The position numbers and the translations under genes are program-made. Under the pieces are notes generated by a model. It was not told the DNA's origin and searched no databases. It saw nothing but the letters and a program-made list of their open reading frames with translations. 64,000 nt of DNA from Streptomyces roseofulvus (GTDB lineage Bacteria > Actinomycetota > Actinomycetes > Streptomycetales > Streptomycetaceae). Where the stretch lies: the NCBI RefSeq assembly GCF_039534915.1, contig NZ_BAAAWE010000001.1, positions 372,001 through 436,000 on the forward strand, given 5' to 3'. Positions within the stretch are counted from its first letter, which is position 1, and each line of letters begins with the position of its first letter. This document shows, piece after piece, positions 23,322 to 32,446 of this stretch.

Positions 23322-26045
23322 ATGTTGTACGGCCGCGCAGCCGAGCAGGGCGCGATCGACCGCCTGCTCGCCGGTCTGCCCGCCGGCCGTCCGGGGACGC
23401 TGGTGGTACGCGGCGAGGCCGGCATCGGCAAGTCGGCCCTGCTCGACCACGCCGCCGGCGCGCCCGCCCAGGTCCTGCGCGTGACGGGGGTCGAATCGGA
23501 GGCCGGGCTGCCGTTCGCCGCCCTGCACCTGCTGCTGCGTCCCGTGCTCGACCGGGTGGACACGCTCCCCGAGCAGCAGGCGGCCGCGCTCCTCGGGGCG
23601 CTCGGCCTGAGCGGCACCAACCGCGGCGACCGGTTCCTGGTGGGCCTGGCCACCCTCAGCCTGCTGGTGGAACTGTCCGTCCAGGAGCCGCTGGTCTGCG
23701 TGGTGGACGACGCGCAGTGGCTGGACCGGGAGTCGGCGGACGCGTTGACGTTCGCGGCGCGCCGACTGTACGGAGAGCCGGTGGCCATGGTGTTCGCGGC
23801 CCGGACGGGTCCGCAGTTCCCCGGCACGGGTCTGCCGGAGCTGCGGCTCGGTGCGCTCTCGGACGCCGCTGCCAGGAGTCTGCTGGCCGAGCGGGCGGGG
23901 ACGCTGCCGCCCGCCGTGCGGGAGCAACTGGTGGCCGAGGCGCGGGGGAATCCCCTGGCCCTCGTCGAACTGCCCGCCATGCTCACCGCGGAACAACGGC
24001 TCGGCGTGCCGGCCCCGTTGTCCTTCTGTCTGGAATCGGCCGAGCCGGTGACCGACCGGGTCCTGGCCGGGTTCCGCGAGCGGGTCGCCGCCCTTCCGGA
24101 ACCCGCCCGGCGCTGTCTGCTGGTGGCCGCGCTCGACGACCGTGGCGAGCTCGGTGTGCTCACCCACGCTCTCGGCCTGCTCGGTGCGTCGCTGGTGGAC
24201 GCGGCGCAGGCCGAGCGGGCGGGCCTGGTCCGCATCACCCCGTACGGCGTGGCCTTCCGTCACCCCCTCGTGCGTGCGGCCGTCCTGCTGGCCTGTGACA
24301 TCGCCACGCGGATGGACGCGCACCGGGCCCTCGCCGAGGCGGTCGACGACGACCGGCGGGCCTGGCATCTGGCCGCCGTCACGCTCCAGCCCGACGAGCG
24401 GGTGGCCGGGGAGCTGGAACGGCTGGCGGTCCGGGCGCGGCAGCGCGGTGGGCAGGCGGCGGTGTCGGCCGCGTACGCGCGTGCCGCCGAGCTGTCGCCG
24501 GACGGCCGCGACGCCGCCCGCCGCTACACGGCCGCGGCGCGCAGTGCGACGGAGGCCGGGTTACGGGACCGCGCGGTGGAGCTGGTCGACCGTGCGCGGC
24601 AGGCGTCGGAGTCCTCGGTGCCGGAGGGGTCGGTCCGGGCCCAGCTGGCGGAGGTGCGGGCGAAGCTGGCGTTCGAGGCGGGGCGGCCGCTGGAGGCCAC
24701 CCGCCTCCTCCTGGACGGCGCCGAGGCCGGTCCGGATCGCCTGACGCGGCTGTCGCTGCTCGGGCTCGCCTCCTACTGCACCTGGTCCAGCGCCGCCCAC
24801 CCCGACCAGGCCGGGCTGGCGCGGCGGGCCGAGGAACTGACTCCCGGGGGTAATGGGGCGGCCGACGCCGTACGCTCCATCAACCACGACTTCCGGACGG
24901 TCCTGGAGGGCGGCACCTCCTTCCTGGGCACCTCCTCGCTCGGGCTCGGCGCCGAGCCCCTGCCGTTCGAGCTGCGCATGATCCTCTCCTTCCAGGCGAG
25001 TCTCCGCGCGGACCGCGACGGGATGCTGGCCGGCGCCGACGAGCTCGTCCGGGAGTGCCGGACGGAAGGCCGCCTGGGCCGTATGCCGCAGGCGATGGTG
25101 GTCCTGGCCATCGCCCGGCTGCTGGCCGGCCGGCACCCCGACGCGCGCGCCACGGCCGCCGAGGGACTGGCTCTGGCCGCCGACGTCGACCAGTCGATGT
25201 GGGGCGGCTATCTGGCCGGCGTGCACGCGTGGCTGTCGGCGGTCGCCGGCGACGAGGAACGGTATCGGTCCATGGCCGCCGAGGCGTTGCGGCGGTCGGA
25301 CGCGCTGGCGTGGATGCCGGGGCGCTGGTGGTCCGACTACGCCGGGGTGCTGTGGGACGTGTGCGCGGGCCGCTACGAGGCGGTGCTCGACCGGGTCGAC
25401 CGCGCGGCGGCGGGACCGACCCGGCACGCGTTCCTGTGGACGTACGTCTGGCCGGACTACGTCGAGGCCGCCGCCCGGAGCGGTGAGCCGCGGCGCGGTG
25501 CCGAGGCGCTGCGCCGGTACGAGGCGTGGGCGGGGGCGACCGGCCGGCCGGGGCCCGAGGCGGTCCTGAACCGGGTGCGGGCGCTGATGGCACCCGACGA
25601 CCGGGCGCGTCCGCTGTACGAGAAGGCCCTGGAGCTGCATCGGCGCCACGAGCAGCCCTTCGACCACGCCCGTACGCGCCTCGTGTACGGCGAGTGGCTG
25701 CGCCGTCAGCAGCGGCGCAACGAGGCCCGCTCCCATCTGGAGGCCGCGAAGGACGCGTTCGAGCGGTTGGGCGCCTCGCCGTGGTCGGCCCGTGCCGTCG
25801 GCGAGCTGCGCGCCGTCGGCGTCTCCGTGCCCGACGACGGTTCCGGTCACCCGCTGGCCGCTCTCACGGCGCAGGAACTGCGGGTCGTCGAGCTGGCCGT
25901 CACGGGGGCGACCAACCGCGAGATCGCCGCCCAGCTCTTCCTGAGCCCCCGGACGGTGGCGCACCACCTCTACAAGGCGTTCCCGAAGCTGGGGGTGACC
26001 TCCAGGGCGGAACTGGCCGGTCTGGTGGACCGGCGCCGCGCGTGA
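23322..26045 (+). CDS. Large LuxR family (LAL) ATP-binding regulator with a TTA codon
   Basis: A 907-residue regulator of the LAL class. Walker A is GEAGIGKS (31-38), Walker B is VCVVDDAQWLD near residue 128, TPR-like repeats fill the middle, and the C-terminal LuxR HTH (about 848-905) is LTAQELRVVELAVTGATNREIAAQLFLSPRTVAHHL. LALs usually activate a secondary-metabolite or catabolic operon. Codon 414 at 24561 is TTA, so translation may depend on the bldA tRNA, which is common for such regulators. No clear pathway lies next to it, so the target is unknown. The ribosome site is weak (GGAAG). Confidence 0.9.
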   Translation: MLYGRAAEQGAIDRLLAGLPAGRPGTLVVRGEAGIGKSALLDHAAGAPAQVLRVTGVESEAGLPFAALHLLLRPVLDRVDTLPEQQAAALLGALGLSGTNRGDRFLVGLATLSLLVELSVQEPLVCVVDDAQWLDRESADALTFAARRLYGEPVAMVFAARTGPQFPGTGLPELRLGALSDAAARSLLAERAGTLPPAVREQLVAEARGNPLALVELPAMLTAEQRLGVPAPLSFCLESAEPVTDRVLAGFRERVAALPEPARRCLLVAALDDRGELGVLTHALGLLGASLVDAAQAERAGLVRITPYGVAFRHPLVRAAVLLACDIATRMDAHRALAEAVDDDRRAWHLAAVTLQPDERVAGELERLAVRARQRGGQAAVSAAYARAAELSPDGRDAARRYTAAARSATEAGLRDRAVELVDRARQASESSVPEGSVRAQLAEVRAKLAFEAGRPLEATRLLLDGAEAGPDRLTRLSLLGLASYCTWSSAAHPDQAGLARRAEELTPGGNGAADAVRSINHDFRTVLEGGTSFLGTSSLGLGAEPLPFELRMILSFQASLRADRDGMLAGADELVRECRTEGRLGRMPQAMVVLAIARLLAGRHPDARATAAEGLALAADVDQSMWGGYLAGVHAWLSAVAGDEERYRSMAAEALRRSDALAWMPGRWWSDYAGVLWDVCAGRYEAVLDRVDRAAAGPTRHAFLWTYVWPDYVEAAARSGEPRRGAEALRRYEAWAGATGRPGPEAVLNRVRALMAPDDRARPLYEKALELHRRHEQPFDHARTRLVYGEWLRRQQRRNEARSHLEAAKDAFERLGASPWSARAVGELRAVGVSVPDDGSGHPLAALTAQELRVVELAVTGATNREIAAQLFLSPRTVAHHLYKAFPKLGVTSRAELAGLVDRRRA

Positions 26046-26184
26046 GGCGGCGGGTCGGCTCCTGATCCCGCGACCACTTCTTTCACACCTTGACGAAGGA
26101 GTGGTCCAGACCTACGGTCTCAGCTCAACACGTCTGCCCATCAAGGCGTTTCACGTTCACTCCAGAACGGAAGGCCCCCCACCC

Positions 26185-27363
26185 ATGCGCAGAACCGCAC
26201 TGCTCGCGGCCGTCGCCGCCCTCGTCGCCGGTACCCTCGCCTGGCCGTCCGCACCCCACGCCGAAGCCGCCCCCGCCGTCTTCACCCACCCCGGAGTCAC
26301 CGTCTCCCGGGGACAGTTGGACTTCGCCCGCTCCAAGGTCCTCACCGGCGCCCAGCCGTGGAAGGGGGCCTACGACCAGATGATGGCGAGCAGGTACGCC
26401 GACCCGAACCGCGTCCCGAAGCCGCGCGCGGTCGTGGAGTGCGGCTCGTACTCCAACCCCGACTACGGCTGCACCGACGAGCGCGAGGACGCGATCGCCG
26501 CGTACACCAACGCCCTCGCCTGGTACGTCACGAGGGACGCGCGCTACGCGCAGAAGTCCATCCAGCTGATGGACGCCTGGTCCGCCGTCATCACCGACCA
26601 CACCAACAGCAACGCCCCGCTGCAGACCGGCTGGGCCGGGTCCTCCTGGCCCAAGGCGGCCGAGATCATCAAGCACACCTACACGGGCGGCTGGCCGAAC
26701 TCCGGCCGGTTCGCCGCCATGCTCCGCGACGTGTACCTGCCCGAGGTCATCAACGGCTCGCACTCCAACGGCAACTGGGAGCTGTCGATGATGGAGGCGG
26801 CCGTCGGCATCTCCGTCTTCCTGGAGGACAGGGCGTCGTACGACAAGGCCATGGCGAAGTTCCGTACGCGCGCCGCCGCCTACGTCTATCTGGCCTCCGA
26901 CGGCGAGCTGCCCAAGACCGTGCCGAGCCAGAACCTCGACACCCGCGCCAAGATCGTCGCCTACTGGCAGGGCCAGTCGACCTTCGTGACCGGCCTCACG
27001 CAGGAGACCTGCCGCGACCTCACCCACACCGGCTACGGCATCTCGGCCCTGGCGCACGTCGCGGAGACGAGCCGGATCCAGGGCCAGGACCTGTACGGCA
27101 CGGACGTCGGCGAGCGGCTGCGTCAGGCGCTCGGATTCCAGTCGACGTACGAACTGGGCACGACCGTGCCGAGCTGGCTGTGCGGCGGCTCCCTCCGCCT
27201 GGGGCTCGGCCCCGTGACGGAGGTGGGCTACAACGCCATGCACAACCGTCTCGGCTTCGCCATGACCAACACCGAGACGCTGACCAAGCGCAACCGTCCG
27301 GCCGGTACCAACAACCTCTTCGTCGCCTGGGAGACCCTCACCCACGGGGACAATCTCTCCTGA
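26185..27363 (+). CDS. Secreted alginate lyase family protein
   Basis: A 392-residue secreted protein. A Sec signal (LLAAVAALVAGTLAWPSA, cleavage near residue 28) leads to an alpha/alpha-toroid domain of the alginate lyase family. Markers include ERDAIAAYTNALAWYV (here EREDAIAAYTNALAW), NSNAPLQTGWAGSSWPKAAEII, SHSNGNWELSMMEAAVGISV and ETCRDLTHTGYGISALAHVAE. Members cut uronic-acid polysaccharides, but the real substrate in Streptomyces is not established. A hairpin terminator follows the stop at once. Confidence 0.83.
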   Translation: MRRTALLAAVAALVAGTLAWPSAPHAEAAPAVFTHPGVTVSRGQLDFARSKVLTGAQPWKGAYDQMMASRYADPNRVPKPRAVVECGSYSNPDYGCTDEREDAIAAYTNALAWYVTRDARYAQKSIQLMDAWSAVITDHTNSNAPLQTGWAGSSWPKAAEIIKHTYTGGWPNSGRFAAMLRDVYLPEVINGSHSNGNWELSMMEAAVGISVFLEDRASYDKAMAKFRTRAAAYVYLASDGELPKTVPSQNLDTRAKIVAYWQGQSTFVTGLTQETCRDLTHTGYGISALAHVAETSRIQGQDLYGTDVGERLRQALGFQSTYELGTTVPSWLCGGSLRLGLGPVTEVGYNAMHNRLGFAMTNTETLTKRNRPAGTNNLFVAWETLTHGDNLS

Positions 27364-27370
27364 GGCTCCA

Positions 27371-27406
27371 GGGGGCGGCTCCCCGACGTCGTCGCGAGCC
27401 GCCCCC
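27371..27406. terminator. Intrinsic terminator hairpin
   Basis: GGGGGCGGCTC (27371-27381) and GAGCCGCCCCC (27396-27406) form a perfect 11-bp stem around a 14-base loop. It lies between the convergent lyase gene (plus) and the OYE gene (minus), so it can end both. Confidence 0.8.
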
Positions 27407-27417
27407 TCGGCCCGGCA

Positions 27418-28545
27418 CTAGCTCAGCGTCTTCAACGCGGCGGCGTCGTACGGCTTGAGCTCGTCGAACCGGCCGGCCAGGACCTTCGCGGCCCACTCCG
27501 GGTCCTGGAGCAGGGCGCGGCCGACGGCGACCATGTCGAACTCGTCGCGCTCCAGGCGGTCCAGGAGCTCGTCGATGCCCTTGACCGGGGAGCCCTCACC
27601 CATGAAGGCGCCGATGAAGTCGCCGTCGAGGCCCACCGAGCCGACGGTGATCGTGGGCCTGCCGGTGAGCTTCTTGGTCCAGCCGGCCAGGTTCAGGTCG
27701 GAGCCCTCGAACTCGGGGATCCAGTAGCGGCGGGTGGACGCGTGGAAGACGTCGACGCCGGCGGCGGCCAGCGGGGTGAGGATCGCCTCCAGCTCCTCGG
27801 GGGTCTCGGCGAGCCGGGCGTCGTAGGCGTCCTGCTTCCACTGCGAGTAGCGGAAGATGACGGGGAACTCGGGCGAGACGGCCGCGCGCACCGCGGCCAC
27901 GATCTCGGCCGCGAACTTCGTACGGGCCACGGGGTCGCCGCCGTAGGCGTCGGTACGGCGGTTCGTCCCCGCCCACAGGAACTGGTCGAGGAGGTAGCCG
28001 TGGGCGCCGTGCAGCTCGACGCCGTCGAAGCCGATGCGCTCGGCGGCCGCGGCGGCCTCGGCGAAGGCGCCGATGACGTCGTCGAGGTCGCGCCGGGTCA
28101 TCGCCCTGCCCGTGCCCTCGGTGCCGTCGGTGCGGATGCCGGAGGGGCCGACGGCGGGGGCCTCGGGGTAGGGCGCCTGGCCCTGCTTGCGCACCATGCC
28201 GATGTGCCAGAGCTGCGGCACGATCGTGCCGCCCGCCGCGTGGACGGCCTCGGCGACCTGCGCCCAGCCGGCCAGCTGCTCCTCGCCGTGGAACCGCGGC
28301 ACGCGGTCGCTCTGCCCGGCCGACTCGTGGCCGACGTACGTCCCCTCGGTGACGATCAGGCCCACCCCGGCGGCGGCCCGGCGGGCGTAGTACGACCGCA
28401 CGTCCTCGCCGGCGACGCCGTCCGGGGAGAACATGCGGGTCATCGGCGCCATCGCGATGCGGTTCGGGACGGTCAGGCCGTTCAGCGTGACGGGCCGGGA
28501 CAGGATCTCCGCCGCGCGGGAGGCGGGGGACGCGGTGACGGTCAC
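27418..28545 (-). CDS. Old Yellow Enzyme family NADH:flavin oxidoreductase (alkene reductase)
   Basis: A 375-residue flavoprotein of the OYE family. It shows the TIM-barrel start VTLNGLTVPNRIAMAPMTR, the FMN contact PQLWHIG, the HGAHGYLLDQFLW signature near residue 185, and VGRALLQDPEWAAKV at the end. It reduces activated C=C bonds with NAD(P)H. The GTG at 28545 is preferred because AGGAG sits 7 bp upstream; the ATG at 28560 overlaps that site. It is divergent from a MarR gene; the reading from a TTGACT/TACCGT promoter overlapped by a dyad suggests MarR repression. Confidence 0.92.
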   Translation of the reverse strand: MTVTASPASRAAEILSRPVTLNGLTVPNRIAMAPMTRMFSPDGVAGEDVRSYYARRAAAGVGLIVTEGTYVGHESAGQSDRVPRFHGEEQLAGWAQVAEAVHAAGGTIVPQLWHIGMVRKQGQAPYPEAPAVGPSGIRTDGTEGTGRAMTRRDLDDVIGAFAEAAAAAERIGFDGVELHGAHGYLLDQFLWAGTNRRTDAYGGDPVARTKFAAEIVAAVRAAVSPEFPVIFRYSQWKQDAYDARLAETPEELEAILTPLAAAGVDVFHASTRRYWIPEFEGSDLNLAGWTKKLTGRPTITVGSVGLDGDFIGAFMGEGSPVKGIDELLDRLERDEFDMVAVGRALLQDPEWAAKVLAGRFDELKPYDAAALKTLS

Positions 28546-28569
28546 AGGGACGCTCCTCATGGCTACTGC

Positions 28570-28641
28570 TTGACAAGCTTGATGGTTGAGATCTTCATGC
28601 AATGGCGATGACGGTAGAGGTCGATATTTGAGGTAGTCAAG
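28570..28641. promoter_or_regulatory. Divergent promoter/operator between OYE and MarR genes
   Basis: On the minus strand, TTGACT (-35 like, 28640-28635) and TACCGT (-10 like, about 28617-28612) are spaced 18 bp and would serve the OYE gene. The -35 lies within TTGA-N5-TCAA (28628-28640). A related element, TTGACAAGCTTGA, lies at 28570-28582 and includes the palindrome CAAGCTTG. The two CTTGAC units face each other (28569-28574 and 28636-28641), as an operator pair for MarR would. Confidence 0.6.
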
Positions 28642-28663
28642 TATCTCCGGGTAGAGTGACCCC

Positions 28664-29098
28664 ATGACCGAAGGTGCCCGCGTCGACACGGCCGAGCTCA
28701 TGGAGCTGCTCTCCGTCTCCCTCGGCGTGTACTACGGCGAGTTCACGGCCGCGGCGGCGAGCGAGAACCTCACGGCGAGCCAGGGCAAGGCGCTCACGGT
28801 GCTGCGCCGCGGACCCGCCGCGATGCGCGCCCTGGCCGAGACCATGACCTGCGACGCCTCGAACATCACCGGCATCATCGACCGCCTGGAGAAGCGCGGC
28901 CTGGTGCGCCGCGAGGCCGGCACCTCCGACCGCCGCGTCAAGAACGTCATCCTCACCCCTGAGGGCGAGCGCGTCGCCGACGCCATCCGCGCGAGGATGC
29001 GCACCACGCGGGCGGGCCTGGACAGCCTCGACACCGAGGACCGCGACCGCCTGCGCACCCTGCTGGAACGGGTCTTCCTGACCGGGCCCGCCGCCTGA
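28664..29098 (+). CDS. MarR family transcriptional regulator
   Basis: A 144-residue MarR protein. The HTH is AMRALAETMTCDASNITGIIDRLEKRGL, with wing EAGTSDRRVKNVILTPEG (the DRR motif). It is divergent from the OYE gene, 118 bp apart, with dyad elements in the gap. It probably represses the OYE gene until an electrophile or a phenolic ligand binds. Confidence 0.92.
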   Translation: MTEGARVDTAELMELLSVSLGVYYGEFTAAAASENLTASQGKALTVLRRGPAAMRALAETMTCDASNITGIIDRLEKRGLVRREAGTSDRRVKNVILTPEGERVADAIRARMRTTRAGLDSLDTEDRDRLRTLLERVFLTGPAA

Positions 29099-29150
29099 CC
29101 GGGCCGGCGGGCCCGCGGATCGCGCCCTTGCCGTGTCCGTGGTGGGGGCG

Positions 29151-29615
29151 TCAGCCCGGCAGGTCCGCGTCGCCACCCAGATTGGCGACCATGCGCCGGA
29201 GGACGTTGACCGTGGTCACGAAGTCGGCCGTGGCGACGCCCTCGTGCACCTGCCGATGGATCCGCGCGTTGCGCTCCTTGGCCCGCACGCGCCCCTCCTC
29301 CCCCGCCTCGGTCAGGGTCATGCGCCCCGCCTCCTCGGTGAGCCAGCCTCGGCCGACCAGGTCGTCGAAGACCCCGTCGAAGTCGGTGCCGAGGTCGTCC
29401 CAACGCTCCAGGCGGTCGGTCAACGCCGCCCGGGTCCACCTGCCCGGATCCCCGGCGACATGCTGGAGGGTCCACCAGTGCGGCTGCGTGAGTCCCTCCA
29501 CCGCCAACTGCTCGCGAAGCGCCCCGACCACCGACCGATACGCCGAGCCGCTCCACGCCCCGATGGGCTGAGCAGCCACTTCCTTCTCCGGATACTCCCT
29601 GAACGTCACGGTCAC
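29151..29615 (-). CDS. MarR-like winged-helix protein
   Basis: A 154-residue protein. It opens with a FREYPEKEVAAQPIGAWSG segment and has winged-helix features: QPHWWTLQHVAGDPGRWTRAAL, then LTDRLERWDDLGTDFDGVFDDLVGRGWLTE, then LTEAGEEGRVRAKERNARIHRQVHEG. The pattern is MarR-like but with a long, unusual linker and no DxRxxR motif, so it may regulate through protein contacts or bind DNA differently. GGGGAG precedes the GTG at 29615. Neighbours give no clear target. Confidence 0.72.
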   Translation of the reverse strand: MTVTFREYPEKEVAAQPIGAWSGSAYRSVVGALREQLAVEGLTQPHWWTLQHVAGDPGRWTRAALTDRLERWDDLGTDFDGVFDDLVGRGWLTEEAGRMTLTEAGEEGRVRAKERNARIHRQVHEGVATADFVTTVNVLRRMVANLGGDADLPG

Positions 29616-29696
29616 GGACCTCTCCCCCTCGGGATCGACGGAACGCGATCACCGTAGAACCTCAAGTTGACGTGAGGTCAAGACGGCCCCTGAGGA

Positions 29697-30263
29697 TCAG
29701 TCGACGGTCTTGGCCAGGTCCGTCGCGAGCCGGGAGTAGGACATCATGTCCCGGCGCTCGCCGCCCACCGACTGCCAGGCACGGTGGAGTCCTTCGTACG
29801 AGAAGCCGGCCTGGACCGCGGTCTTGCGCGAGGCGGTGTTCCAGGGCTCCACGTACAGCTCCAGCCGCTCGAAGCCGAGGTCGTCCAAGGCCCAGGAGCA
29901 GACGGTGCGCAACGCGGCGGCGGCGACACCGCGCCCCCGGGCGGAGCCGGCCACCCAGTAACCCAGGGCCGCCCGGCCCGTGTCGGTGGCGTTCGGCCAC
30001 AGGCCGACCGTGCCGAGGCCACGGTCTCCCGCGACCTCGGCCACGACGAACGGATAGCCCGTGCGACGCAGCGCCCGTTCCTCCTGACGGGCGAGGAACG
30101 CGACGCCTTCGTCATGGGTGTAGGGGCTGGGCACGGTGGTGACCAGGGGGATGTAGGCGTCCTCCGCCGCCTCCCGCACCAGCGGCAGGTCGCCGATGTG
30201 CCAGGGCCTCAGCAGAAGATCGTCGTCGACGGGGAGACGGGGAACGTGGAACGCTGTCTGCAT
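29697..30263 (-). CDS. GNAT family N-acetyltransferase (RimJ/RimL-like)
   Basis: A 188-residue acetyltransferase. It has LLLRPWHIGDLPLV at the N-terminus, YWVAGSARGRGVAAAALRTVCSWAL with the acetyl-CoA-binding RxxGxA motif (residues about 113-130), and the RimL-type end FERLELYVEPWNTASRKTAVQAGF. RimJ/RimL-type enzymes acetylate protein N-termini or small amines; the substrate here is unknown. The ATG at 30263 follows GGGAGAGGG; an earlier in-frame ATG would add nine residues. Confidence 0.85.
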   Translation of the reverse strand: MQTAFHVPRLPVDDDLLLRPWHIGDLPLVREAAEDAYIPLVTTVPSPYTHDEGVAFLARQEERALRRTGYPFVVAEVAGDRGLGTVGLWPNATDTGRAALGYWVAGSARGRGVAAAALRTVCSWALDDLGFERLELYVEPWNTASRKTAVQAGFSYEGLHRAWQSVGGERRDMMSYSRLATDLAKTVD

Positions 30264-30305
30264 CCCTCTCCCTACCACGGACGGCGGCAAGACGAGCGCG
30301 TGAGA

Positions 30306-30379
30306 CCCACCGGCTCGGGTCAGCGAGCGCGCCCGCGCCGACCGTCTCCCCCGGCCCGCGCGACGACCGAGCCGGTGGG
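30306..30379. repeat. Inverted repeat, possible terminator
   Basis: CCCACCGGCTCGG (30306-30318) and CCGAGCCGGTGGG (30367-30379) form a 13-bp perfect stem separated by 48 bases. It lies between the small secreted-peptide gene and the GNAT gene (both minus strand), where it could end the former's transcript. Confidence 0.5.
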
Positions 30380-30387
30380 CACCTCGG

Positions 30388-30600
30388 TCAGGGGACGCGG
30401 ATGTTGTTGAGGGCGTTGTGGGTGGGCAGGGTGTCGGCGGCCTTGTCCTGCTGATCGCCGTTCCCGAAGGCCTGGGTCAGCAGGCCGACCCCGGGGACGT
30501 TGTTGCCGACGGAGTCGGCCGCGGCCGCTCCGGCGGAGGCGAGAACGGCCGTGGCGGCGACGGCGACGGCGGCAAGAACACGGCAGTGAGAGATCGTCAT
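30388..30600 (-). CDS. Small secreted peptide of unknown function
   Basis: A 70-residue protein with a clear Sec signal peptide (VLAAVAVAATAVLASAGAAAA, cleavage near residue 28). The mature part is about 42 residues: DSVGNNVPGVGLLTQAFGNG, then a polar QQDKAADTLPTHNALNNIR. The GLL...AFGN stretch recalls chaplin-type surface peptides but lacks their cysteines and beta pattern, so I do not call it a chaplin. Likely released or wall-associated; no operon partner. Confidence 0.6.
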   Translation of the reverse strand: MTISHCRVLAAVAVAATAVLASAGAAAADSVGNNVPGVGLLTQAFGNGDQQDKAADTLPTHNALNNIRVP

Positions 30601-30706
30601 GCCGGGCTCAACGACGCAGCCCCACGCAGGGCACGCCGTCGTCCACCGGCGAAGGCAGGGCGGGCGCCGCCGAGTTCGAGGCCGGGGCCGTCGGCGGGTC
30701 GTCGGG

Positions 30707-31311
30707 TCAGGGGGCTCCGACGGTCCGGTGCATGGCGCGGCGGGCGCGGTCGGGTGCGGCGGGGTCGCGCTGGAGCTGGATGGCCTGGTTGGCGGCCATG
30801 GCTATGCCGTTGAGCTCGAACGCGATCTGGGCCGGGTCGGTCTCGGAGGGCAGGTCCCCGGCCTCGACGGCCTCCGCGGCGAGGCGGGCGAGGTGGGTGA
30901 GCCAGCGGTCGGCGGCGTCCGCGACGGCGTCGCGGACCGGTCCGGGGCGGTTGTCGAACTCCAGGGCCGCGGCGGTGAGGAAGCAGCCGCCACCGGCGAT
31001 TCCCTCGCGTTCGAGGTAGTCGACCCAGGCGTCGCACAGGTGGAGCAGGCGCCCGAGGCCCGGACCGGCCGCCTGCGCAGCCCTGGCCGGGACCCGTTCC
31101 CTGAACTGCTCGACCGCGACGTCGAAGGCGGCGAGTTGCAGCGCTTCCTTGGACCCGAAGTGGCCGTGGACGCCTGCCTTGCTCATGCCCAGGTCGGTCG
31201 CGAGCGTCCGATGGTGACGCCTTCGAGGCCGTCCGTCGCGGCGATCTCCACGGCACGGTCGAGGATGCGCGCTCGGGTGTCGAGGGCTTCTGCGGCGGAG
31301 CGTCGAGGCAT
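30707..31311 (-). pseudogene. TetR family regulator gene broken by a frameshift in the HTH
   Basis: From the ATG at 31311, the minus strand reads a normal TetR start (MPRRSAAEALDTRARILDRA, then DGLEGVTIG), but the frame then changes and ends at a TGA near 31184. The continuation ATDLGMSKAGVHGHFGSKEAL, and then a complete TetR C-terminal part, runs in the neighbouring frame to 30707. Loss of one base near 31207-31211 explains it. If not a sequence error, the gene is inactive, or the internal ATG at 31186 gives an N-truncated protein without a full HTH. It is divergent from the NmrA-family gene. Confidence 0.72.
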
Positions 31312-31489
31312 GCCCGAAATCTTAGCTCACGACCGTTCGTATGCGCCGTTCCGGTGGTCGTGGGCTCGGCTCCTTCAGACGCCACCCCGTCCGGGCATGC
31401 CCGCGGCCGCGCGGGGCACTCGCAGGGCGACGGGGCGCAAGGCGACGCGGGCCGCCGACAGGTGGACCGAGGGGCGAGGCGATCGAGCC

Positions 31490-32446
31490 ATGACCGAGAA
31501 GAAGATCATCACGGTGATCGGGGCGACCGGCCGGCAGGGCGGCGGCCTGGTGCGTGCCATCCTCGCCGACCGCGCGTCGGAGTTCACCGTACGTGCCGTC
31601 ACCCGCGACCTCGACGGGGAGCCCGCGCGGGAACTGAAGCGCCTCGGCGTCGAGGACGTCGTCCGCGCCGACATGGACGATCCGCCGAGCCTCGCCCCCG
31701 CCTTCGAGCACGCGTACGGCGCGTTCGTCGTCACGAACTTCTGGGAACACATGTCCGCGGAGCGGGAGAAGACCCAGGCCCAGGCGGTCGCCCGGGCAGC
31801 CTCCCACGCCGGTGTCCAGCACGCGGTCTGGTCCACCCTGGAGGACACCCGCGACTGCATCCCCCTCGACGACGACCGGATGCCCACACTCCAGGACCGC
31901 TACAAGGTGCCGCACTTCGACGGCAAGGCGGAGGCGGACCACTTCTTCACCGACGAGGCGGTGCCGACCACCTTCCTGCGCGCCACCTTCTACTGGGAGA
32001 ACCTCTTCGGCCCCTTCGCCCCGCAGCGCGGACCGGACGGCGTCCTCCGCCTCACGTATCCCATGGGCGAGAGCCGGCTCGCCGGCGTCGCGGTCGACGA
32101 CATCGGCAAAACCGCCCTCGCCGTCTTCCGGGGCGGCGCCGATTTCGTCGCCGCCACGGTCAGCGTGGCCGGCGAGCACCTCAAGGTCGCCGACATGGCC
32201 GCGGCGCTCTCCGCGTCACTCGGCGAGCCCGTGCGGTACCGGCCCCTGAGCCCGGACGAGTGGCGCGCGCAGGGCACTCCGGGCGCCGACGAGTCGGGGA
32301 ACATGTTCCAGTACTACGCGGAGTGCGAGCACCGCTTCACCGCGGCCCGGGACCTCGCGGCCGTCCGCAGCCTCAACCCCGCCCTCCAGGACTTCGCCAC
32401 CTGGCTCGCCGCCCACCACGACGGACTGGTCAACGCCTGGCCGTAG
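31490..32446 (+). CDS. NmrA family NAD(P)-binding protein
   Basis: A 318-residue atypical SDR of the NmrA group. The nucleotide-binding motif is ITVIGATGRQGGGLVRAIL (GxxGxxG), and there is AVDDIGKTALAVF and a C-terminal substrate-like region. There is no YxxxK, as expected for NmrA proteins, which act as redox sensors or bind NAD(P) without obvious catalysis. The ribosome site is weak. It is divergent from the broken TetR gene, which was probably its repressor, so its expression may now be unregulated. Confidence 0.82.
   Translation: MTEKKIITVIGATGRQGGGLVRAILADRASEFTVRAVTRDLDGEPARELKRLGVEDVVRADMDDPPSLAPAFEHAYGAFVVTNFWEHMSAEREKTQAQAVARAASHAGVQHAVWSTLEDTRDCIPLDDDRMPTLQDRYKVPHFDGKAEADHFFTDEAVPTTFLRATFYWENLFGPFAPQRGPDGVLRLTYPMGESRLAGVAVDDIGKTALAVFRGGADFVAATVSVAGEHLKVADMAAALSASLGEPVRYRPLSPDEWRAQGTPGADESGNMFQYYAECEHRFTAARDLAAVRSLNPALQDFATWLAAHHDGLVNAWP

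Noticed and set aside
30388..30600. Chaplin
   Set aside because: The GLL...AFGN stretch is chaplin-like, but the two cysteines and the beta-strand pattern are missing.
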